Positions 43,350-54,715 of a stretch of 64,000 nt of DNA are shown here, piece after piece. The position numbers and the translations under genes were made by a program. The DNA is from Lactobacillus sp. S2-2. GTDB lineage: Bacteria; Bacillota; Bacilli; Lactobacillales; Lactobacillaceae. The DNA is taken from assembly GCF_021698855.1 (NCBI RefSeq), contig NZ_WWFA01000002.1, forward strand, positions 62,001-126,000. Direction: 5' to 3'. How positions within the stretch are numbered: the stretch's first letter is position 1; every line of letters begins with the position of its first letter. The notes under the pieces were generated by a model. It was not told where the DNA came from, ran no database searches, and was given only the letters and a program-made list of their open reading frames with translations.

Positions 43350-46300
43350 TTGGGTTTAAGTAAAGAAGAACTTTTTAATAAATTAATTGAACAATTAAAA
43401 ATTACTGATGAAAATACAATTAGGTATTTTAGCAATGCAAGAATTGATCGATTAGATGTTCATCAAAAATCAAAAAAGTGGACGTTTAATTTTACTTTTG
43501 ATTCAATTTTGCCTTATCAGATATTTTTAGATTTTATTCAAAGGTTAAAAGCTTCTTTTTCAGATATCGCAACAATAGATTTTTTTATAAATGTTAAAAA
43601 TAACGAATTAACGGATAATAAGTTAAATGATTATTGGCAATGGATTGTTAATAATGCTGAAGTTAAGTCGAATATTATTCACGAATTGTCGAAATCATCT
43701 GCTCCCAAAATGATTGATAATGAAATAATTCTTAGTGTCGATAATGAAGTTATACATTCTTATCTTAAAGAAAAAGGATTAGGTCCTATTGAATCTTGTT
43801 ATAACAAGGTTGGATTTGGAAATTTATTAATTAAAACAAGAATTGACAATAGTGCAGCTCAAGAAAAAATTGAAGAAATTAAAGCAAAAAAAGCGCAAAA
43901 AGATGCCGAATTAACCAAAAAGGCAGTTGAATCAATTAAAGATGATAGTAAGAATAATAATCAAAAAATTGATAATAATATAACCATTGGTCGAAAAATT
44001 AAAGATGATTTACCAGTTATGAAATTGGATGATTTAGATCAAGAAGAGCGTTCAATTATTATTAATGGGTATGTATTTGATAAGGAAACAAGAACTTTGA
44101 GATCAGGAAGACAATTGATGATTCTTAAAGTTACAGACTATAGTTCTTCAATTACAGTTAAAAAATTCTCTAAAGATGAAGATGAAGAAAGAAAGTTTGC
44201 TGCAATTGAAGAAGGCAAATGGTTGAAAATTAGGGGTAGTGTTCAAGAAGATAGTTATTCAAATGAATTAACCGTCAATGCTTATGATTTACAGAATTTT
44301 GAACATGCCAAAAGAGCAGATAAATCACCAGAAGATGATAAACGTGTTGAATTACATCTACATTCTAATATGAGTCAAATGGATGCAACTAATACAATCG
44401 GTGATTTTGCCAAGAGAGCTAAAGAATGGGGTCAAAAAGCGATTGCTATTACTGATCATGAAAATGTTCAATCATTTCCAGATGCTTATTATGCTGCTCA
44501 AAAAAATAATTTAAAAATGGTTTATGGTGTTGAAGCAAATGTAGTTGATGATGGTGAACCAATTGGATTTAATGATCGAGATGTTAAATTAGAAGATGCT
44601 ACTTACGTAGTTTTTGATGTTGAAACGACGGGATTATCTGCAATTTATGATAAGGTAATTGAATTGTCAGCCGTTAAAATGCAAAAAAATAATGTAATTG
44701 CTGAATTTGAGGAATTTATTGATCCAGGTTTTCATTTATCTGAACAAACAACAAATTTAACTTCAATTACTGATGATATGGTTGCTGGATCAAAAAGTGA
44801 AAAAGAAGTTTTTGAATTGTTTAGAGAATTTTGTGGCGATTCTATAATTGTTGGACATAATGTTACTTTTGATATCGGTTTTATGAATACTGGATATTTA
44901 AGACATGATATGAAAGAAATTGAAAATCCAATTATTGATACACTTACTCTTGCAAGATTTTTATATCCAAATTATAAAAGTTATCGATTAAATACACTTG
45001 CAAAACGTTTTGATGTTTTATTGGAACATCATCATCGAGCAATCTATGATGCTGAGACAACTGGACATTTAAATCATATCTTTTTAAAAGATGCAAAAGA
45101 AAAATATGGAATTGAATATCATAGTCAATTAAATGACCATATGTTAGAAAATGATGCATATAAGCATGCAAGACCTTTTCATGCTATTTTGTTAGCTAAA
45201 ACACAAGCCGGTTTAAAAAATTTATTCAAATTAATTTCTTTATCTAATATTGAATATTTCTATCGTGTTCCAAGAATTCCAAGAAGTGAATTAGAAAAAC
45301 ATCGTGAAGGTATATTAATAGGATCTGCTTGTTCGTCTGGTGAAGTATTTACTGCAGCAATGCAAAAAGGAAAACAGCAAGCCTTAAATAAAGCTAAGTT
45401 TTATGATTATTTAGAAGTTCAACCTCAAGCAAATTATCAACCATTGATTGATGGAGAATTGATTAAAAATAAAGAAAATTTACACCAAATTATAGGTGAT
45501 ATGATTGATATAGGAGATGAATTAGATATTCCAGTAGTTGCAACTGGTGATGTTCATTATTTAGATCCGCATGATTATATTTATCGAAAAATCTTAATTA
45601 ATTCGCAAGGTGGAGCCAATCCACTAAATAGACATGAATTACCAAAGGTTCCATTTCATACAACTGATGAAATGTTAGATGATTTTTCTTATTTAGGTGA
45701 GGAAATGGCTCATAAAATTGTGGTTCAAAATTCAAATAAAATTGTAGATGAAATTGAAGAAATCCATCCCTTAAAAGATAAATTATATACACCCAAAATT
45801 GATGGTGCTGAAGATGAAATTAGAGATAGAACAATTTCTACAGCAAAAGCAATGTATGGTGATCCACTTCCAGAAATTGTTCAAAAAAGATTAAATCGTG
45901 AATTAGAAAGTATTATTGGAAATGGATTTTCTGTTATTTATTTAATTTCACAACGATTAGTATCTAAAAGTAATAAAGATGGATACTTAGTTGGATCACG
46001 TGGTTCAGTTGGCTCAAGTTTTGCAGCTACAATGGCAGGAATTACAGAGGTAAATCCATTACCACCTCATTATCGATGTCCAAATTGCCAATACAGTTAC
46101 TTCTATACAAAAGGTGAATATAGTTCTGGGTATGATTTACCTAGAAAAAATTGTCCAAATTGTGATACGGAAATGGTTGGAGACGGTCATAATATTCCCT
46201 TTGAAACTTTCTTAGGTTTTACAGGAAATAAGGTTCCAGATATTGATTTGAACTTTTCTGGTGATTACCAACCAGTAGCACATAATTATACAAAGGTGTT

Positions 46301-47663
46301 GTTTGGAGAAAATAATGTATATCGAGCTGGAACTATTGGAACAGTTGCTGATAAAACAGCATATGGATTCGTTAAAGCTTACGAAAGAGATATGGGTTAC
46401 AATTATCGAAGCGCTGAAGTTGACCGTTTGTCAAGAGGAGCAACTGGAGTAAAAAGAACAACTGGACAGCATCCAGCTGGAATTATTGTTGTTCCAGATT
46501 ATATGGATATTTATGATTTTACCCCAATTCAATATCCAGCAGAAGATCAAAATGCTGCATGGAAAACAACGCATTTTGATTTCCATTCTATTCATGATAA
46601 TATTTTAAAAATTGATATTTTAGGTCATGATGATCCAACGATGATTAGAATGTTACAAGATTTATCAGGAGTTGATCCGCAAACAATACCGATGGATGAT
46701 CCAGGAGTGATGTCATTATTTACTAATCCTGATATTTTGGGAGTTGATGAAAAGCAAATTTTTTCTAAAACAGGAACTTTAGGAATTCCTGAATTTGGAA
46801 CAAGATTTGTTCGTGGAATGTTAGAAGAAACTCATCCAAATAATTTTTCACAATTGTTACAAATTTCTGGTTTATCTCATGGAACTGATGTTTGGCTTGG
46901 AAATGCTGAAGAATTAATAAAAAATGGAACAGCAACGATTGCAAATGTAATTGGTTGTCGTGATAATATTATGACTGATTTAATTAATTGGGGACTTGAT
47001 TCTGAAACTTCATTTCAAATTATGGAGTATGTAAGAAAAGGTCGTGGAATTAAAGATGAATGGAAAGCTAAGATGAAGGAATCTTCAGTTCCAGATTGGT
47101 ATATTGATTCATGTTTAAAAATTAAATATATGTTCCCAAGGGCTCATGCGACAGCATATGTTTTGATGGCTTTACGAGTAGCATATTTTAAAGTTTATTT
47201 TCCAATTATTTATTATGCAGCTTATTTCTCAGTACGAGCTGATGATTTTGATATTGTATCAATGAGTCGAGGCGCTGAGTCAGTAAAAGAAAAAATCAAT
47301 GAAATTAATGATAAAGGAATGGAAGCATCTACTAAAGAAAAAAATCTAATGACTGTATTAGAATTATCTAATGAAATGCTGGAAAGAGGATTTTCATTTG
47401 AAATGATTGATTTAAATCGATCAGATGCTTCTGAATGGTTAATTGAAGGTGATAAATTACTTGCTCCTTTTAATGCTGTCCCAGGATTAGGATTAAATGT
47501 TGCAAAGCAAATTGTTGCTGCTCGAGCAGAAAAACCATTTTTATCTAAAGAAGATTTATCAAAACGAGGTAAAGTTTCTAAAACAATTATTGAATTTATG
47601 ACACAAAATAATGTTTTATCAGATTTACCTGATGAAAATCAATTAAATTTGTTTGATTTATAA
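43350..47663 (+). CDS. polC: DNA polymerase III alpha subunit PolC (Gram-positive type)
   Basis: PolC is the replicative polymerase of low-GC Gram-positives. The 1437 residues show the N-terminal region, an OB-fold near 235-330, a PHP domain ([16 protein letters not shown]) interrupted by the DEDD 3'-5' exonuclease ([17 protein letters not shown], near 420), and then the polymerase core with a four-cysteine zinc motif (CPNCQYSY and CPNCDTEM) and [12 protein letters not shown] with the catalytic aspartates. The start is TTG with GGAGG upstream. The frame is intact over its full length. Confidence 0.97.
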   Translation: MGLSKEELFNKLIEQLKITDENTIRYFSNARIDRLDVHQKSKKWTFNFTFDSILPYQIFLDFIQRLKASFSDIATIDFFINVKNNELTDNKLNDYWQWIVNNAEVKSNIIHELSKSSAPKMIDNEIILSVDNEVIHSYLKEKGLGPIESCYNKVGFGNLLIKTRIDNSAAQEKIEEIKAKKAQKDAELTKKAVESIKDDSKNNNQKIDNNITIGRKIKDDLPVMKLDDLDQEERSIIINGYVFDKETRTLRSGRQLMILKVTDYSSSITVKKFSKDEDEERKFAAIEEGKWLKIRGSVQEDSYSNELTVNAYDLQNFEHAKRADKSPEDDKRVELHLHSNMSQMDATNTIGDFAKRAKEWGQKAIAITDHENVQSFPDAYYAAQKNNLKMVYGVEANVVDDGEPIGFNDRDVKLEDATYVVFDVETTGLSAIYDKVIELSAVKMQKNNVIAEFEEFIDPGFHLSEQTTNLTSITDDMVAGSKSEKEVFELFREFCGDSIIVGHNVTFDIGFMNTGYLRHDMKEIENPIIDTLTLARFLYPNYKSYRLNTLAKRFDVLLEHHHRAIYDAETTGHLNHIFLKDAKEKYGIEYHSQLNDHMLENDAYKHARPFHAILLAKTQAGLKNLFKLISLSNIEYFYRVPRIPRSELEKHREGILIGSACSSGEVFTAAMQKGKQQALNKAKFYDYLEVQPQANYQPLIDGELIKNKENLHQIIGDMIDIGDELDIPVVATGDVHYLDPHDYIYRKILINSQGGANPLNRHELPKVPFHTTDEMLDDFSYLGEEMAHKIVVQNSNKIVDEIEEIHPLKDKLYTPKIDGAEDEIRDRTISTAKAMYGDPLPEIVQKRLNRELESIIGNGFSVIYLISQRLVSKSNKDGYLVGSRGSVGSSFAATMAGITEVNPLPPHYRCPNCQYSYFYTKGEYSSGYDLPRKNCPNCDTEMVGDGHNIPFETFLGFTGNKVPDIDLNFSGDYQPVAHNYTKVLFGENNVYRAGTIGTVADKTAYGFVKAYERDMGYNYRSAEVDRLSRGATGVKRTTGQHPAGIIVVPDYMDIYDFTPIQYPAEDQNAAWKTTHFDFHSIHDNILKIDILGHDDPTMIRMLQDLSGVDPQTIPMDDPGVMSLFTNPDILGVDEKQIFSKTGTLGIPEFGTRFVRGMLEETHPNNFSQLLQISGLSHGTDVWLGNAEELIKNGTATIANVIGCRDNIMTDLINWGLDSETSFQIMEYVRKGRGIKDEWKAKMKESSVPDWYIDSCLKIKYMFPRAHATAYVLMALRVAYFKVYFPIIYYAAYFSVRADDFDIVSMSRGAESVKEKINEINDKGMEASTKEKNLMTVLELSNEMLERGFSFEMIDLNRSDASEWLIEGDKLLAPFNAVPGLGLNVAKQIVAARAEKPFLSKEDLSKRGKVSKTIIEFMTQNNVLSDLPDENQLNLFDL

Positions 47664-47732
47664 TGAATTAAATTGTATTTATAGTTATTATATGATAGTA
47701 TTAATTTTAGTATTTATTAAAGGTTACGAAAG

Positions 47733-47759
47733 GAGTGAGCAGGGATGCTCGCTCTTTTT
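47733..47759 (+). terminator. Leader attenuator before rimP-nusA
   Basis: GAGTGAGC and GCTCGCTC make a GC-rich stem with a 6-nt loop, followed by five T, 26 nt before the rimP start. It lies inside a promoterless-looking gap after polC and is likely to control entry into the rimP-nusA-infB operon. Confidence 0.78.
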
Positions 47760-47784
47760 ATTGGCAATTTTTAGGAGGTAAGCA

Positions 47785-48258
47785 GTGAGCAAAGTTATTG
47801 AAAATGTCACAAAAGCTGTGACACCTATATTAGAAGAAAATAATTTTTCATTATATGATATTGAGTTTGTTCAAGAAAAAGGAAGTTGGTATTTAAGAAT
47901 ATATATTGACAAGGATACTGGAATTTCAATTGATGATTGTGCACTTGTAAGTGATCAATTAAGTGAAGTATTAGATGAAATGGATCCAGATCCAATTCCT
48001 GAAGCATATTATTTAGAAGTTTCTTCTCCTGGTGCAGAACGTCCATTGAAAAAAGAAGAGGACTTTAAAAATGCAGTTGGAGAATACATTCATGTATCTT
48101 TATATCAAAAATTAAACAATCAAAAAGTTTTTGAAGGAACTTTAATTAATTTAACTGATGATGAATTGACTTTAGATTGTAATATTAAAGGACAAAAAAA
48201 ACAGTTCGTAATTCAACGTGATTTAATTTCAAAAGCTAGATTAGCAATCGAATTTTAA
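47785..48258 (+). CDS. rimP: Ribosome maturation factor RimP
   Basis: RimP helps mature the 30S subunit. The 157-residue sequence has the typical [18 protein letters not shown] and [19 protein letters not shown], followed by the [10 protein letters not shown] motif. The start is GTG with AGGAGG upstream. It heads rimP-nusA-ylxR-ylxQ-infB-rbfA, the standard Firmicutes order. Confidence 0.96.
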   Translation: MSKVIENVTKAVTPILEENNFSLYDIEFVQEKGSWYLRIYIDKDTGISIDDCALVSDQLSEVLDEMDPDPIPEAYYLEVSSPGAERPLKKEEDFKNAVGEYIHVSLYQKLNNQKVFEGTLINLTDDELTLDCNIKGQKKQFVIQRDLISKARLAIEF

Positions 48259-48273
48259 GAAGGAGTTTTAACT

Positions 48274-49353
48274 ATGAGTAAGGAACTAATTGGCGCACTT
48301 GAAGCATTAGAACAAGAAAAAGGTGTCAAAAAAGAAGTTATGATTGAAGCAATTGAAGCTGCTTTAACTTCTGCATATAAAAGAAATTATGATCAAGCAC
48401 AAAATGTTGAAGTGGATTTTGATGAAAAAAAAGGAAATATTAACGTTTATGCAGTAAAAAAAGTTGTTGAAGAGGTATTTGATGATAGACTTGAAATTAG
48501 TTTAGATGATGCTTTAAAAGTAAACAAGGGTTATGAACTGGGTGATGAAATTAGAGAAGAAGTAACACCTAGAGATTTTGGTAGAATATCTGCCCAAACT
48601 GCTAAACAAGTTATTATGCAACGTGTTCGTGAAGCTGAAAGAGCTACAGTCTTTAGTAAATACAGTAAGTATCAAGATGAATTAATCACTGGTGAAGTTG
48701 AGAGAATTGATGACCGTTTTGTATACATTTATTTAGGTAATGTTGAAGCAGTAATGGTAAAAGCTGATCAAATTCCAAGTGAAACTTATCGTCCACAAGA
48801 AAAAATCAAAGTATATGTAACAAGTGTTGATAACGCTTCTAAAGGACCTCAAGTTTTTGTAAGTAGAACTGCTCCAGGAATGTTAAAACGATTATTTGAA
48901 CAAGAAATTCCAGAAATTTATGATGGAACAGTTGAAATTGTTTCAATTGCAAGAGAAGCTGGAGATCGTGCTAAGGTTGCTGTTAAATCAAGTAATCCAG
49001 ATATCGATCCCGTTGGTACAAGTGTTGGTCCAAGAGGTCAACGTGTTCAAGATATCGTTAATGAATTAGGTGGAGAAAACATGGATATTGTTCAATGGAG
49101 TGAAAATCCAGCCGAATATATAGTTAATGCTTTGAATCCAGCTGAAGTAATTGATGTTATTTTTAATCCAAATGATGATCATTCTTGTACTGTAGTTGTT
49201 CCTGATTATCAATTATCATTAGCAATTGGTAAAAAAGGACAAAATGCTCGTTTAGCTGCAAGATTAACAGGATATAAAATTGATATTAAACCTGAATCTG
49301 AAATGAGTGATAATTTTAATTCAGATGTTGAAGATGAAACAATAACTGATTAA
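48274..49353 (+). CDS. nusA: Transcription termination/antitermination factor NusA
   Basis: NusA binds RNA polymerase and nascent RNA, promoting pausing and intrinsic termination, which this genome uses heavily. The N-terminal polymerase-binding domain is followed by S1 (near 130-200, GEVERIDDRFVYIYLG) and two KH domains (DPVGTSVGPRGQRVQDIV, and LAIGKKGQNARLAARLTG). The 359-residue length lacks the acidic C-terminal repeats of E. coli NusA, as is normal in Firmicutes. Confidence 0.97.
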   Translation: MSKELIGALEALEQEKGVKKEVMIEAIEAALTSAYKRNYDQAQNVEVDFDEKKGNINVYAVKKVVEEVFDDRLEISLDDALKVNKGYELGDEIREEVTPRDFGRISAQTAKQVIMQRVREAERATVFSKYSKYQDELITGEVERIDDRFVYIYLGNVEAVMVKADQIPSETYRPQEKIKVYVTSVDNASKGPQVFVSRTAPGMLKRLFEQEIPEIYDGTVEIVSIAREAGDRAKVAVKSSNPDIDPVGTSVGPRGQRVQDIVNELGGENMDIVQWSENPAEYIVNALNPAEVIDVIFNPNDDHSCTVVVPDYQLSLAIGKKGQNARLAARLTGYKIDIKPESEMSDNFNSDVEDETITD

Positions 49354-49376
49354 TTAATTTCTAGGAGGTGTTTTAA

Positions 49377-49679
49377 TTGAAACAAAGAAAAATTCCAATG
49401 AGAAAAGATATTGTGACCGGTGAAATGGCACCTAAGAAACAGTTAGTTAGAATAGTAAGAAATAAAGAAGGCGAAGTTTCAATTGATCCGACAGGTAAGA
49501 TGCAAGGTCGAGGAGCATACGTATCAATTGATGTTGAAGTAGCAAAAAAAGCAAAGAAAGAAAAAACATTCAACTCAGTTTTTTCAGTTGATTTAGATGA
49601 AGATTTTTATAATAGATTATTAGAATACGTTGAACATCAACAGGCAAGACAAGAGTTAATTGATAATGATAAATTATAA
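49377..49679 (+). CDS. ylxR: YlxR family (DUF448) RNA-binding protein
   Basis: This small basic protein matches YlxR: RKIPMRKDIVTGEMAPKK at the start, LVRIVRNKEGEVSIDPTG, then MQGRGAYVS. YlxR has been reported as a regulator or RNA-binding factor in Bacillus and clostridia. The start is TTG with AGGAGG upstream. It overlaps ylxQ by 14 nt. Confidence 0.93.
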   Translation: MKQRKIPMRKDIVTGEMAPKKQLVRIVRNKEGEVSIDPTGKMQGRGAYVSIDVEVAKKAKKEKTFNSVFSVDLDEDFYNRLLEYVEHQQARQELIDNDKL

Positions 49680-49974
49680 TAAAATATTAAATCTATTGGG
49701 GATTTCTAAAAGAGCTGGTAAAATAATCACAGGTGAAGACTTGATTTTAAAAGCAATTAGAAATAATGAAGTTAAATTATTATTTATCGCAAATGATGCT
49801 GGAAAATCAACAGCAAAAAAATTTAAAGATAAAACTAATTTTTATGAAATTCCCTTAATTACAATTTTTAATAAAGAACAGTTAGGTGAAGCAGTTGGAA
49901 TGCCTCGAGTAATGATTGGAATTACTGATGCTGGCTTTGCTAAAAAGTTTAAAAATTTAAATAATAGCGAATAG
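49666..49974 (+). CDS. ylxQ: L7Ae/L30e family protein YlxQ
   Basis: The 102-residue L7Ae-like protein is expected to bind RNA k-turns: [22 protein letters not shown] at the start and [15 protein letters not shown] are typical, then [15 protein letters not shown]. Its exact job is unknown. The frame opens at a TTG at 49660, but the ATG at 49666 gives the usual start. It lies between ylxR and infB. Confidence 0.92.
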   Translation: MINYNKILNLLGISKRAGKIITGEDLILKAIRNNEVKLLFIANDAGKSTAKKFKDKTNFYEIPLITIFNKEQLGEAVGMPRVMIGITDAGFAKKFKNLNNSE

Positions 49975-49984
49975 GAGTGATGGT

Positions 49985-52282
49985 ATGGGTAAAAAAAGAA
50001 TTTACGAAATTGCCAAAGAAATTGGTGTATCAAGTAAGAAAATTATTGATGCTGCTAATAAAAAAGGTTATGAAGTTAAAAACCACATGTCAACATTAAG
50101 TGATGATCAATTGACAAATGTCAAAGGTGAAATTTTGAAAAATGATACTCCGAAAAGTACTAAAAAAGTAAGTAGCACAAACAATACTAAGCCTAAGGAA
50201 AATACAAAAATGCCGCAAACAAACCATAGTAATGGTTCCAATAATAAAAATAATACACAAGTAAACAAAAATAATAAGCAAAGTACTAATAATCAAAGTA
50301 CAAAACCCAACAATTCAAAGCCAACTAATTCAAAACCTGTGAATAATCAGTCAAGTAATAATTCACAAAACAAAAGTTCATTTAATAAAAGTAAAATGAA
50401 CAAAAAAAATAAAAAGAACAATAAGCAAAGAAATAGAAATCCGTTCAATACGTATACAAAAAATCAACGTATTAGACAAAATAATAAAGCTAAAAAAATG
50501 CCTGAAAGAAAAAATCGTCCATTACCAGAAGTTTTAGTTTATACTGATGGAATGAATGCTCAAGATTTAGGTAAAATTTTGCATAGAGAACCAGCTGAAA
50601 TTGTTAAGAAATTATTCTTTTTAGGAATGATGGTTAATCAAAATCAATCTCTTGATAAGGATACAATAGAAATTTTAGCTGCTGATTATGGAATTGAAGC
50701 ACAAGAAAAAGAAGTTGTTAATGTTTCAGATATTGATAAAATGTTTGAAGAAGAAGCTAACAATACAAAAAATATTGAAGATCGTGCACCAGTAGTAACA
50801 ATCATGGGACATGTTGATCATGGTAAAACCACTTTGCTTGATCATTTAAGAAATTCTAATATTACTTCTGGTGAAGCAGGTGGAATTACACAAGCAATTG
50901 GTGCTTATCAATTAAATAGAAATGGTCAAAAGATTACATTCTTAGATACACCAGGACATGCTGCATTTACTGCAATGCGTGCTCGAGGTGCTAATATTAC
51001 TGATATTACTATTTTAGTAGTTGCAGCTGACGATGGTGTTATGCCTCAAACAATTGAAGCAATTAATCATGCTAAAGCAGCTGGTACTCCAATTATTGTT
51101 GCAGTTAATAAGATTGATAAACCTGATGCTAATCCAACTCATGTAATCGAACAATTAATGAACTATGAACTTATTCCTGAAAGTTATGGTGGAGATACTA
51201 TTTTTGTTAATATCTCAGCTAAAACTGGTGAACATGTTGATGATTTATTAGATATGGTTCTATTACAAGCTGATGTACTTGAATTAAAATCTAATTCTCA
51301 ACAAAATGCTGCTGGTTCAGTTGTTGAAGCTCGTCTTGATAAAGGTAAGGGTTCAGTAGCAACATTATTAGTTCAATATGGAACAATGCATGTTGGTGAT
51401 CCAATTGTTGTTGGTTCAACATTTGGTCGTGTTAGAACTATGATGAATGAGTTAGGTCAAGAAATTAGTGAAGCAATTCCTTCTACTCCAGTAGAAATTA
51501 CTGGATTAAATGATGTACCAGAAGCAGGAGATCGTTTTGTTGTCTTCAATGATGAAAAATCAGCTAGAGCAGCTGGTGAAGAACGTGCCAAAGAAGCACA
51601 AATTGAAGAACGTAAGAAAAGTAATCATGTTACTTTAGATAATTTATTTGATTCACTTAAAGATGAAGATCTTAAAGAAGTTAATGTTTTAATTAAAGCT
51701 GATGTTCAAGGATCAGTTGAAGCATTACAAAGCAGTTTAACTAAGATTGACGTTGAAGGAGTTAAAGTAAACATTGTCCATGCAGCAGCTGGAGCAATTA
51801 ATGAAAGTGATATTGCATTAGCTGGAGCAAGTAATGCAATTATTATTGGATTTAACGTTAGAGCAACACCACAAGCTAAAGTTCAAGCAGAATTAAATGA
51901 TATTGATATTCGTTTATATCAAGTTATTTATAACGCAATTGATGATGTTGAAGCTGCTATGAAAGGTATGCTTGATCCAACTTATGAAGAAGAAATTACT
52001 GGAAATGTTGAAGTTAGACAGATTTATAAAGCTTCTAAAGTTGGTACTATTGCTGGAGGTATGGTAACCGATGGTGTAATTAGACGTGATAGCAAAGTTC
52101 GTTTAATTAGAGATAGTGTTGTTATTTATGATGGTGAACTAGGTAGTTTGAAGCATGTTAAAGATGATGTTAAAGAAGTATCTAAAGGTACTGAATGTGG
52201 TTTAACAATTGAAAACTACAATGATTTAAAAGCTGGAGATATGATTGAAGCATATCGTATGAAAGAAGTTCCTGTTAAATAA
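49985..52282 (+). CDS. infB: Translation initiation factor IF-2
   Basis: IF-2 is the GTPase that recruits initiator tRNA. The C-terminal core shows [15 protein letters not shown] (near 273-287), DTPGHAAF and NKIDK, then the EF-Tu-like domains. The N-terminus has a small IF2_N domain ([18 protein letters not shown]) and a linker of ~120 residues (about 50-170) made almost only of N, K, S, T, Q and P. This linker is low-complexity and reflects the AT-rich base bias. 765 residues in total. Confidence 0.97.
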   Translation: MGKKRIYEIAKEIGVSSKKIIDAANKKGYEVKNHMSTLSDDQLTNVKGEILKNDTPKSTKKVSSTNNTKPKENTKMPQTNHSNGSNNKNNTQVNKNNKQSTNNQSTKPNNSKPTNSKPVNNQSSNNSQNKSSFNKSKMNKKNKKNNKQRNRNPFNTYTKNQRIRQNNKAKKMPERKNRPLPEVLVYTDGMNAQDLGKILHREPAEIVKKLFFLGMMVNQNQSLDKDTIEILAADYGIEAQEKEVVNVSDIDKMFEEEANNTKNIEDRAPVVTIMGHVDHGKTTLLDHLRNSNITSGEAGGITQAIGAYQLNRNGQKITFLDTPGHAAFTAMRARGANITDITILVVAADDGVMPQTIEAINHAKAAGTPIIVAVNKIDKPDANPTHVIEQLMNYELIPESYGGDTIFVNISAKTGEHVDDLLDMVLLQADVLELKSNSQQNAAGSVVEARLDKGKGSVATLLVQYGTMHVGDPIVVGSTFGRVRTMMNELGQEISEAIPSTPVEITGLNDVPEAGDRFVVFNDEKSARAAGEERAKEAQIEERKKSNHVTLDNLFDSLKDEDLKEVNVLIKADVQGSVEALQSSLTKIDVEGVKVNIVHAAAGAINESDIALAGASNAIIIGFNVRATPQAKVQAELNDIDIRLYQVIYNAIDDVEAAMKGMLDPTYEEEITGNVEVRQIYKASKVGTIAGGMVTDGVIRRDSKVRLIRDSVVIYDGELGSLKHVKDDVKEVSKGTECGLTIENYNDLKAGDMIEAYRMKEVPVK

Positions 52283-52309
52283 GCATTTGCTATTAAAGGA
52301 GATGATTTA

Positions 52310-52666
52310 ATGGCTCAATATCGTGTTGGAAGATTACAACAAGAGATAAAAAAAGAAATTGATGATATCTTATTAAAAAGAGTTCGTGATCCAAGAACTG
52401 AGGGTGTTACAATTACCGATGTTAATGTTACTGGTGATTTGCAACAGGCTACAATCTATTACAGTATTTTATCTAATTTAGCTAGTGATGAACAAAAAGC
52501 ACAAGCTGGACTTGATAAAGCAACTGGATTAATTAGATATGAACTTGGTCAAAGATTAACAATTTATAAAACACCTGAAATTCATTTTGAACGTGATAAG
52601 TCAATTCAATATGGAAGTAAAATTGATGAACTTATTAATGATTTAAAAAGAAAAGATAATCAATAA
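52310..52666 (+). CDS. rbfA: Ribosome-binding factor A
   Basis: RbfA assists 30S maturation at the 5' end of 16S rRNA. The 118 residues include RVGRLQQEIKKEIDDILL, the KH-like DPRTEGVTITDVNVTGD and the C-terminal HFERDKSIQYGSKIDELI. AAAGGAG precedes the ATG. It ends the nusA-infB operon at a strong terminator. Confidence 0.96.
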   Translation: MAQYRVGRLQQEIKKEIDDILLKRVRDPRTEGVTITDVNVTGDLQQATIYYSILSNLASDEQKAQAGLDKATGLIRYELGQRLTIYKTPEIHFERDKSIQYGSKIDELINDLKRKDNQ

Positions 52667-52695
52667 AAAAGACTGGAATTTTTTCCAGTCTTTTT
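52666..52695 (+). terminator. Terminator of the rimP-rbfA operon
   Basis: AAAAAGACTGGAA and TTCCAGTCTTTTT make a perfect 13-bp stem with a TTTT loop. Confidence 0.9.
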
Positions 52696-52724
52696 GCATA
52701 TATTCAAGTAAAAGGTAGGTAATT

Positions 52725-53645
52725 ATGAATAATAAGTTTAATGGGATTATTCCTTTGTATAAACCGGTAGGAATGACAAGTTTTGATTGTGTTAGTAGAT
52801 TAAGAAAAATTGTGCATATGAAAAAAATTGGTCATAGTGGCACATTAGATCCAAATGTAGATGGGGTATTACCGATTTGTTTAGGTAATGCAACAAAAGT
52901 AGTGGATTATTTAATGGATTCAGGTAAAGTTTACCAAGGCTCAATTACGATTGGATTTTCAACTACTACTGAAGATTTGGATGGAGATATTGTTGAACAA
53001 AAAGAATTAAATAAACCTTTATCTAATGAAGAAATTGATTTAACTTTAAGCGAATTTATTGGAGAAATAATTCAGATTCCTCCAATGTTTTCTGCTGTTA
53101 AGGTTAAAGGTAAAAGATTATATGAATATGCCAGAGAAGGTCTTGAAGTTGAAAGACCAAGAAGAAAAGCTCAAATTGATTATTTTAAACAAATTAAAGA
53201 TTCAACTTATGATTCAGTTAAAAAACAACAAACAATTTATTTTGAAGTTGGTTGCGGTAAAGGAACTTATGTTAGAACTTTAGCTGTTGATTTTGGTAAG
53301 AAATTAAATTATCCGGCAGTTATGTCTAAATTGACTAGAATTAAAAGTGGAGGATTTTCTATTAATCAAACTTATACTTTTAATCAAATAGAAGATGAAG
53401 AACAAAAGAACACTTTAGATAATATTTTACAACCGATATCATATGCATTAATTAATTATAAGGAATATAATTTAAGTGATGATGAGTGGAATAATGTTAA
53501 AAATGGTGGTTGGATAAAAATTAATCAAGAAAATATTTTAGAAGATACCATTTTATTAAAGTATCAAAAAGAAGCCAAAGCATTATACCGTTATCATGAA
53601 GAAAATAATTGTTATAAACCATTAAAAATGTTTAGTACAAATTAG
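52725..53645 (+). CDS. truB: tRNA pseudouridine-55 synthase
   Basis: TruB makes the universal pseudouridine in the T loop of tRNA. The catalytic aspartate is in GHSGTLDPNVDGVLP (about 37-51), with KVYQGSITIGFSTTTEDLDG following. Residues near 179-190 (VGCGKGTYVRTL) form the second family motif. The length is 306. It pairs with ribF 9 nt downstream, as in many bacteria. Confidence 0.97.
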   Translation: MNNKFNGIIPLYKPVGMTSFDCVSRLRKIVHMKKIGHSGTLDPNVDGVLPICLGNATKVVDYLMDSGKVYQGSITIGFSTTTEDLDGDIVEQKELNKPLSNEEIDLTLSEFIGEIIQIPPMFSAVKVKGKRLYEYAREGLEVERPRRKAQIDYFKQIKDSTYDSVKKQQTIYFEVGCGKGTYVRTLAVDFGKKLNYPAVMSKLTRIKSGGFSINQTYTFNQIEDEEQKNTLDNILQPISYALINYKEYNLSDDEWNNVKNGGWIKINQENILEDTILLKYQKEAKALYRYHEENNCYKPLKMFSTN

Positions 53646-53654
53646 AGGTATAAG

Positions 53655-54593
53655 ATGGAAATAATTGAACTTAGTTATCCGTTTTTTAATAAACAAATTA
53701 ATTGTGAAGAAAAAGTTTTAGCAATGGGATTTTTTGATGGGGTTCATTTAGGACATCAAAAAGTTATTAATAAAGCAAAGCAAATCGCTGACCGTGAAAG
53801 CTTGAAATTAGCAATTTTAACATATAATCATCATCCAGCAATTGTATATAAAAAATTAGATGATGATGAAAAAAAATATTTAACTATTAAGAATAGTAAA
53901 ATGAAATTATTTGAAAAATTAGGTGTTGATATTGTATTTAATGTTGAATACGATTATGCTTTTCAAAATCAATCTCCAGAAGAATTCGTTTCAAATTTTA
54001 TTATTGGATCAAATACAAAGTTTGCAGTTGCTGGATTTAATCATACTTATGGTGAAGTTGATGCTAATATGAAAAATTTACCTAAATATGCTAAAGATAA
54101 ATTTGAAGTTATAACTGTTGATCCTTATGAAATTAGTCAATCAAATATTGTTAGTTCAACAAAAATTAGAGGTTTCTTAAAAGAAGGAAATTTAAAAGAA
54201 GTTAACCAATATTTAGGACACAATTTTAAAACTAAAGGAATTGTTGTTCATGGATATGCAAGAGGTAGAGAATTAGGTTATCCTACTGCTAATATTGAAC
54301 ATGATAATTTACAACAGTTGCCAGGAATTGGAGTTTATATTGTTACTTTGATGATTAAAAATCATAAGTATTTAGGGATGGCATCAGTTGGTAAAAATGA
54401 AACTTTTGGAACAGAAAATCCAATTACTGTTGAAATTAACATTATTAATTTCAATGAAAATATTTATGGGAATTCATTAGATATCGAATGGATTAGTAAA
54501 ATAAGAAATCAAATAAAATTTAATAATGTAAATGATTTAATTGAACAGTTAGCTGATGATAAGCAAAAAACAATACAATATTTTAAAAATTAG
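53655..54593 (+). CDS. ribF: Bifunctional riboflavin kinase / FAD synthetase
   Basis: RibF makes FMN and FAD from riboflavin. The N-terminal adenylyltransferase domain has MGFFDGVHLGHQKVI (about 24-38) and SSTKIRGFL; the C-terminal kinase domain has GYARGRELGYPTANIE and the glutamate in NPITVEINI. The length of 312 is normal. Its stop codon lies inside a CIRCE-like inverted repeat that precedes the hrcA promoter. Confidence 0.96.
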   Translation: MEIIELSYPFFNKQINCEEKVLAMGFFDGVHLGHQKVINKAKQIADRESLKLAILTYNHHPAIVYKKLDDDEKKYLTIKNSKMKLFEKLGVDIVFNVEYDYAFQNQSPEEFVSNFIIGSNTKFAVAGFNHTYGEVDANMKNLPKYAKDKFEVITVDPYEISQSNIVSSTKIRGFLKEGNLKEVNQYLGHNFKTKGIVVHGYARGRELGYPTANIEHDNLQQLPGIGVYIVTLMIKNHKYLGMASVGKNETFGTENPITVEINIINFNENIYGNSLDIEWISKIRNQIKFNNVNDLIEQLADDKQKTIQYFKN

Positions 54594-54616
54594 CAGTCAA
54601 TCAAATTAATTGCTAA
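54590..54616. promoter_or_regulatory. Degenerate CIRCE-like inverted repeat at the ribF stop codon
   Basis: TTAGCAGTC, nine bases, then AATTGCTAA follow the exact CIRCE geometry (9-9-9). Three of 18 arm positions differ from the consensus TTAGCACTC-N9-GAGTGCTAA. Its centre lies 84 bp upstream of that of the main CIRCE. It may be a second HrcA site or just a weak hairpin. Confidence 0.4.
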
Positions 54617-54633
54617 AAAATTGCTCAAAACCC

Positions 54634-54662
54634 TTGACGTCTTATATATAATTTAGTATATT
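54634..54662 (+). promoter_or_regulatory. hrcA operon promoter
   Basis: TTGACG and TATATT are separated by 17 nt, and the CIRCE operator begins 12 nt downstream. Confidence 0.8.
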
Positions 54663-54673
54663 ATATTTGTGGT

Positions 54674-54700
54674 TTAGCACCGACCACTCAAGAGTGCTAA
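54674..54700. promoter_or_regulatory. CIRCE operator (HrcA binding site)
   Basis: TTAGCACCG, nine bases, then a perfect GAGTGCTAA. The right arm is consensus; the left arm differs at its last two positions (CG instead of TC). It lies at the expected transcription start of hrcA, so HrcA represses its own heat-shock operon. Confidence 0.92.
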
Positions 54701-54715
54701 AAAGAGGTGTTGTGT

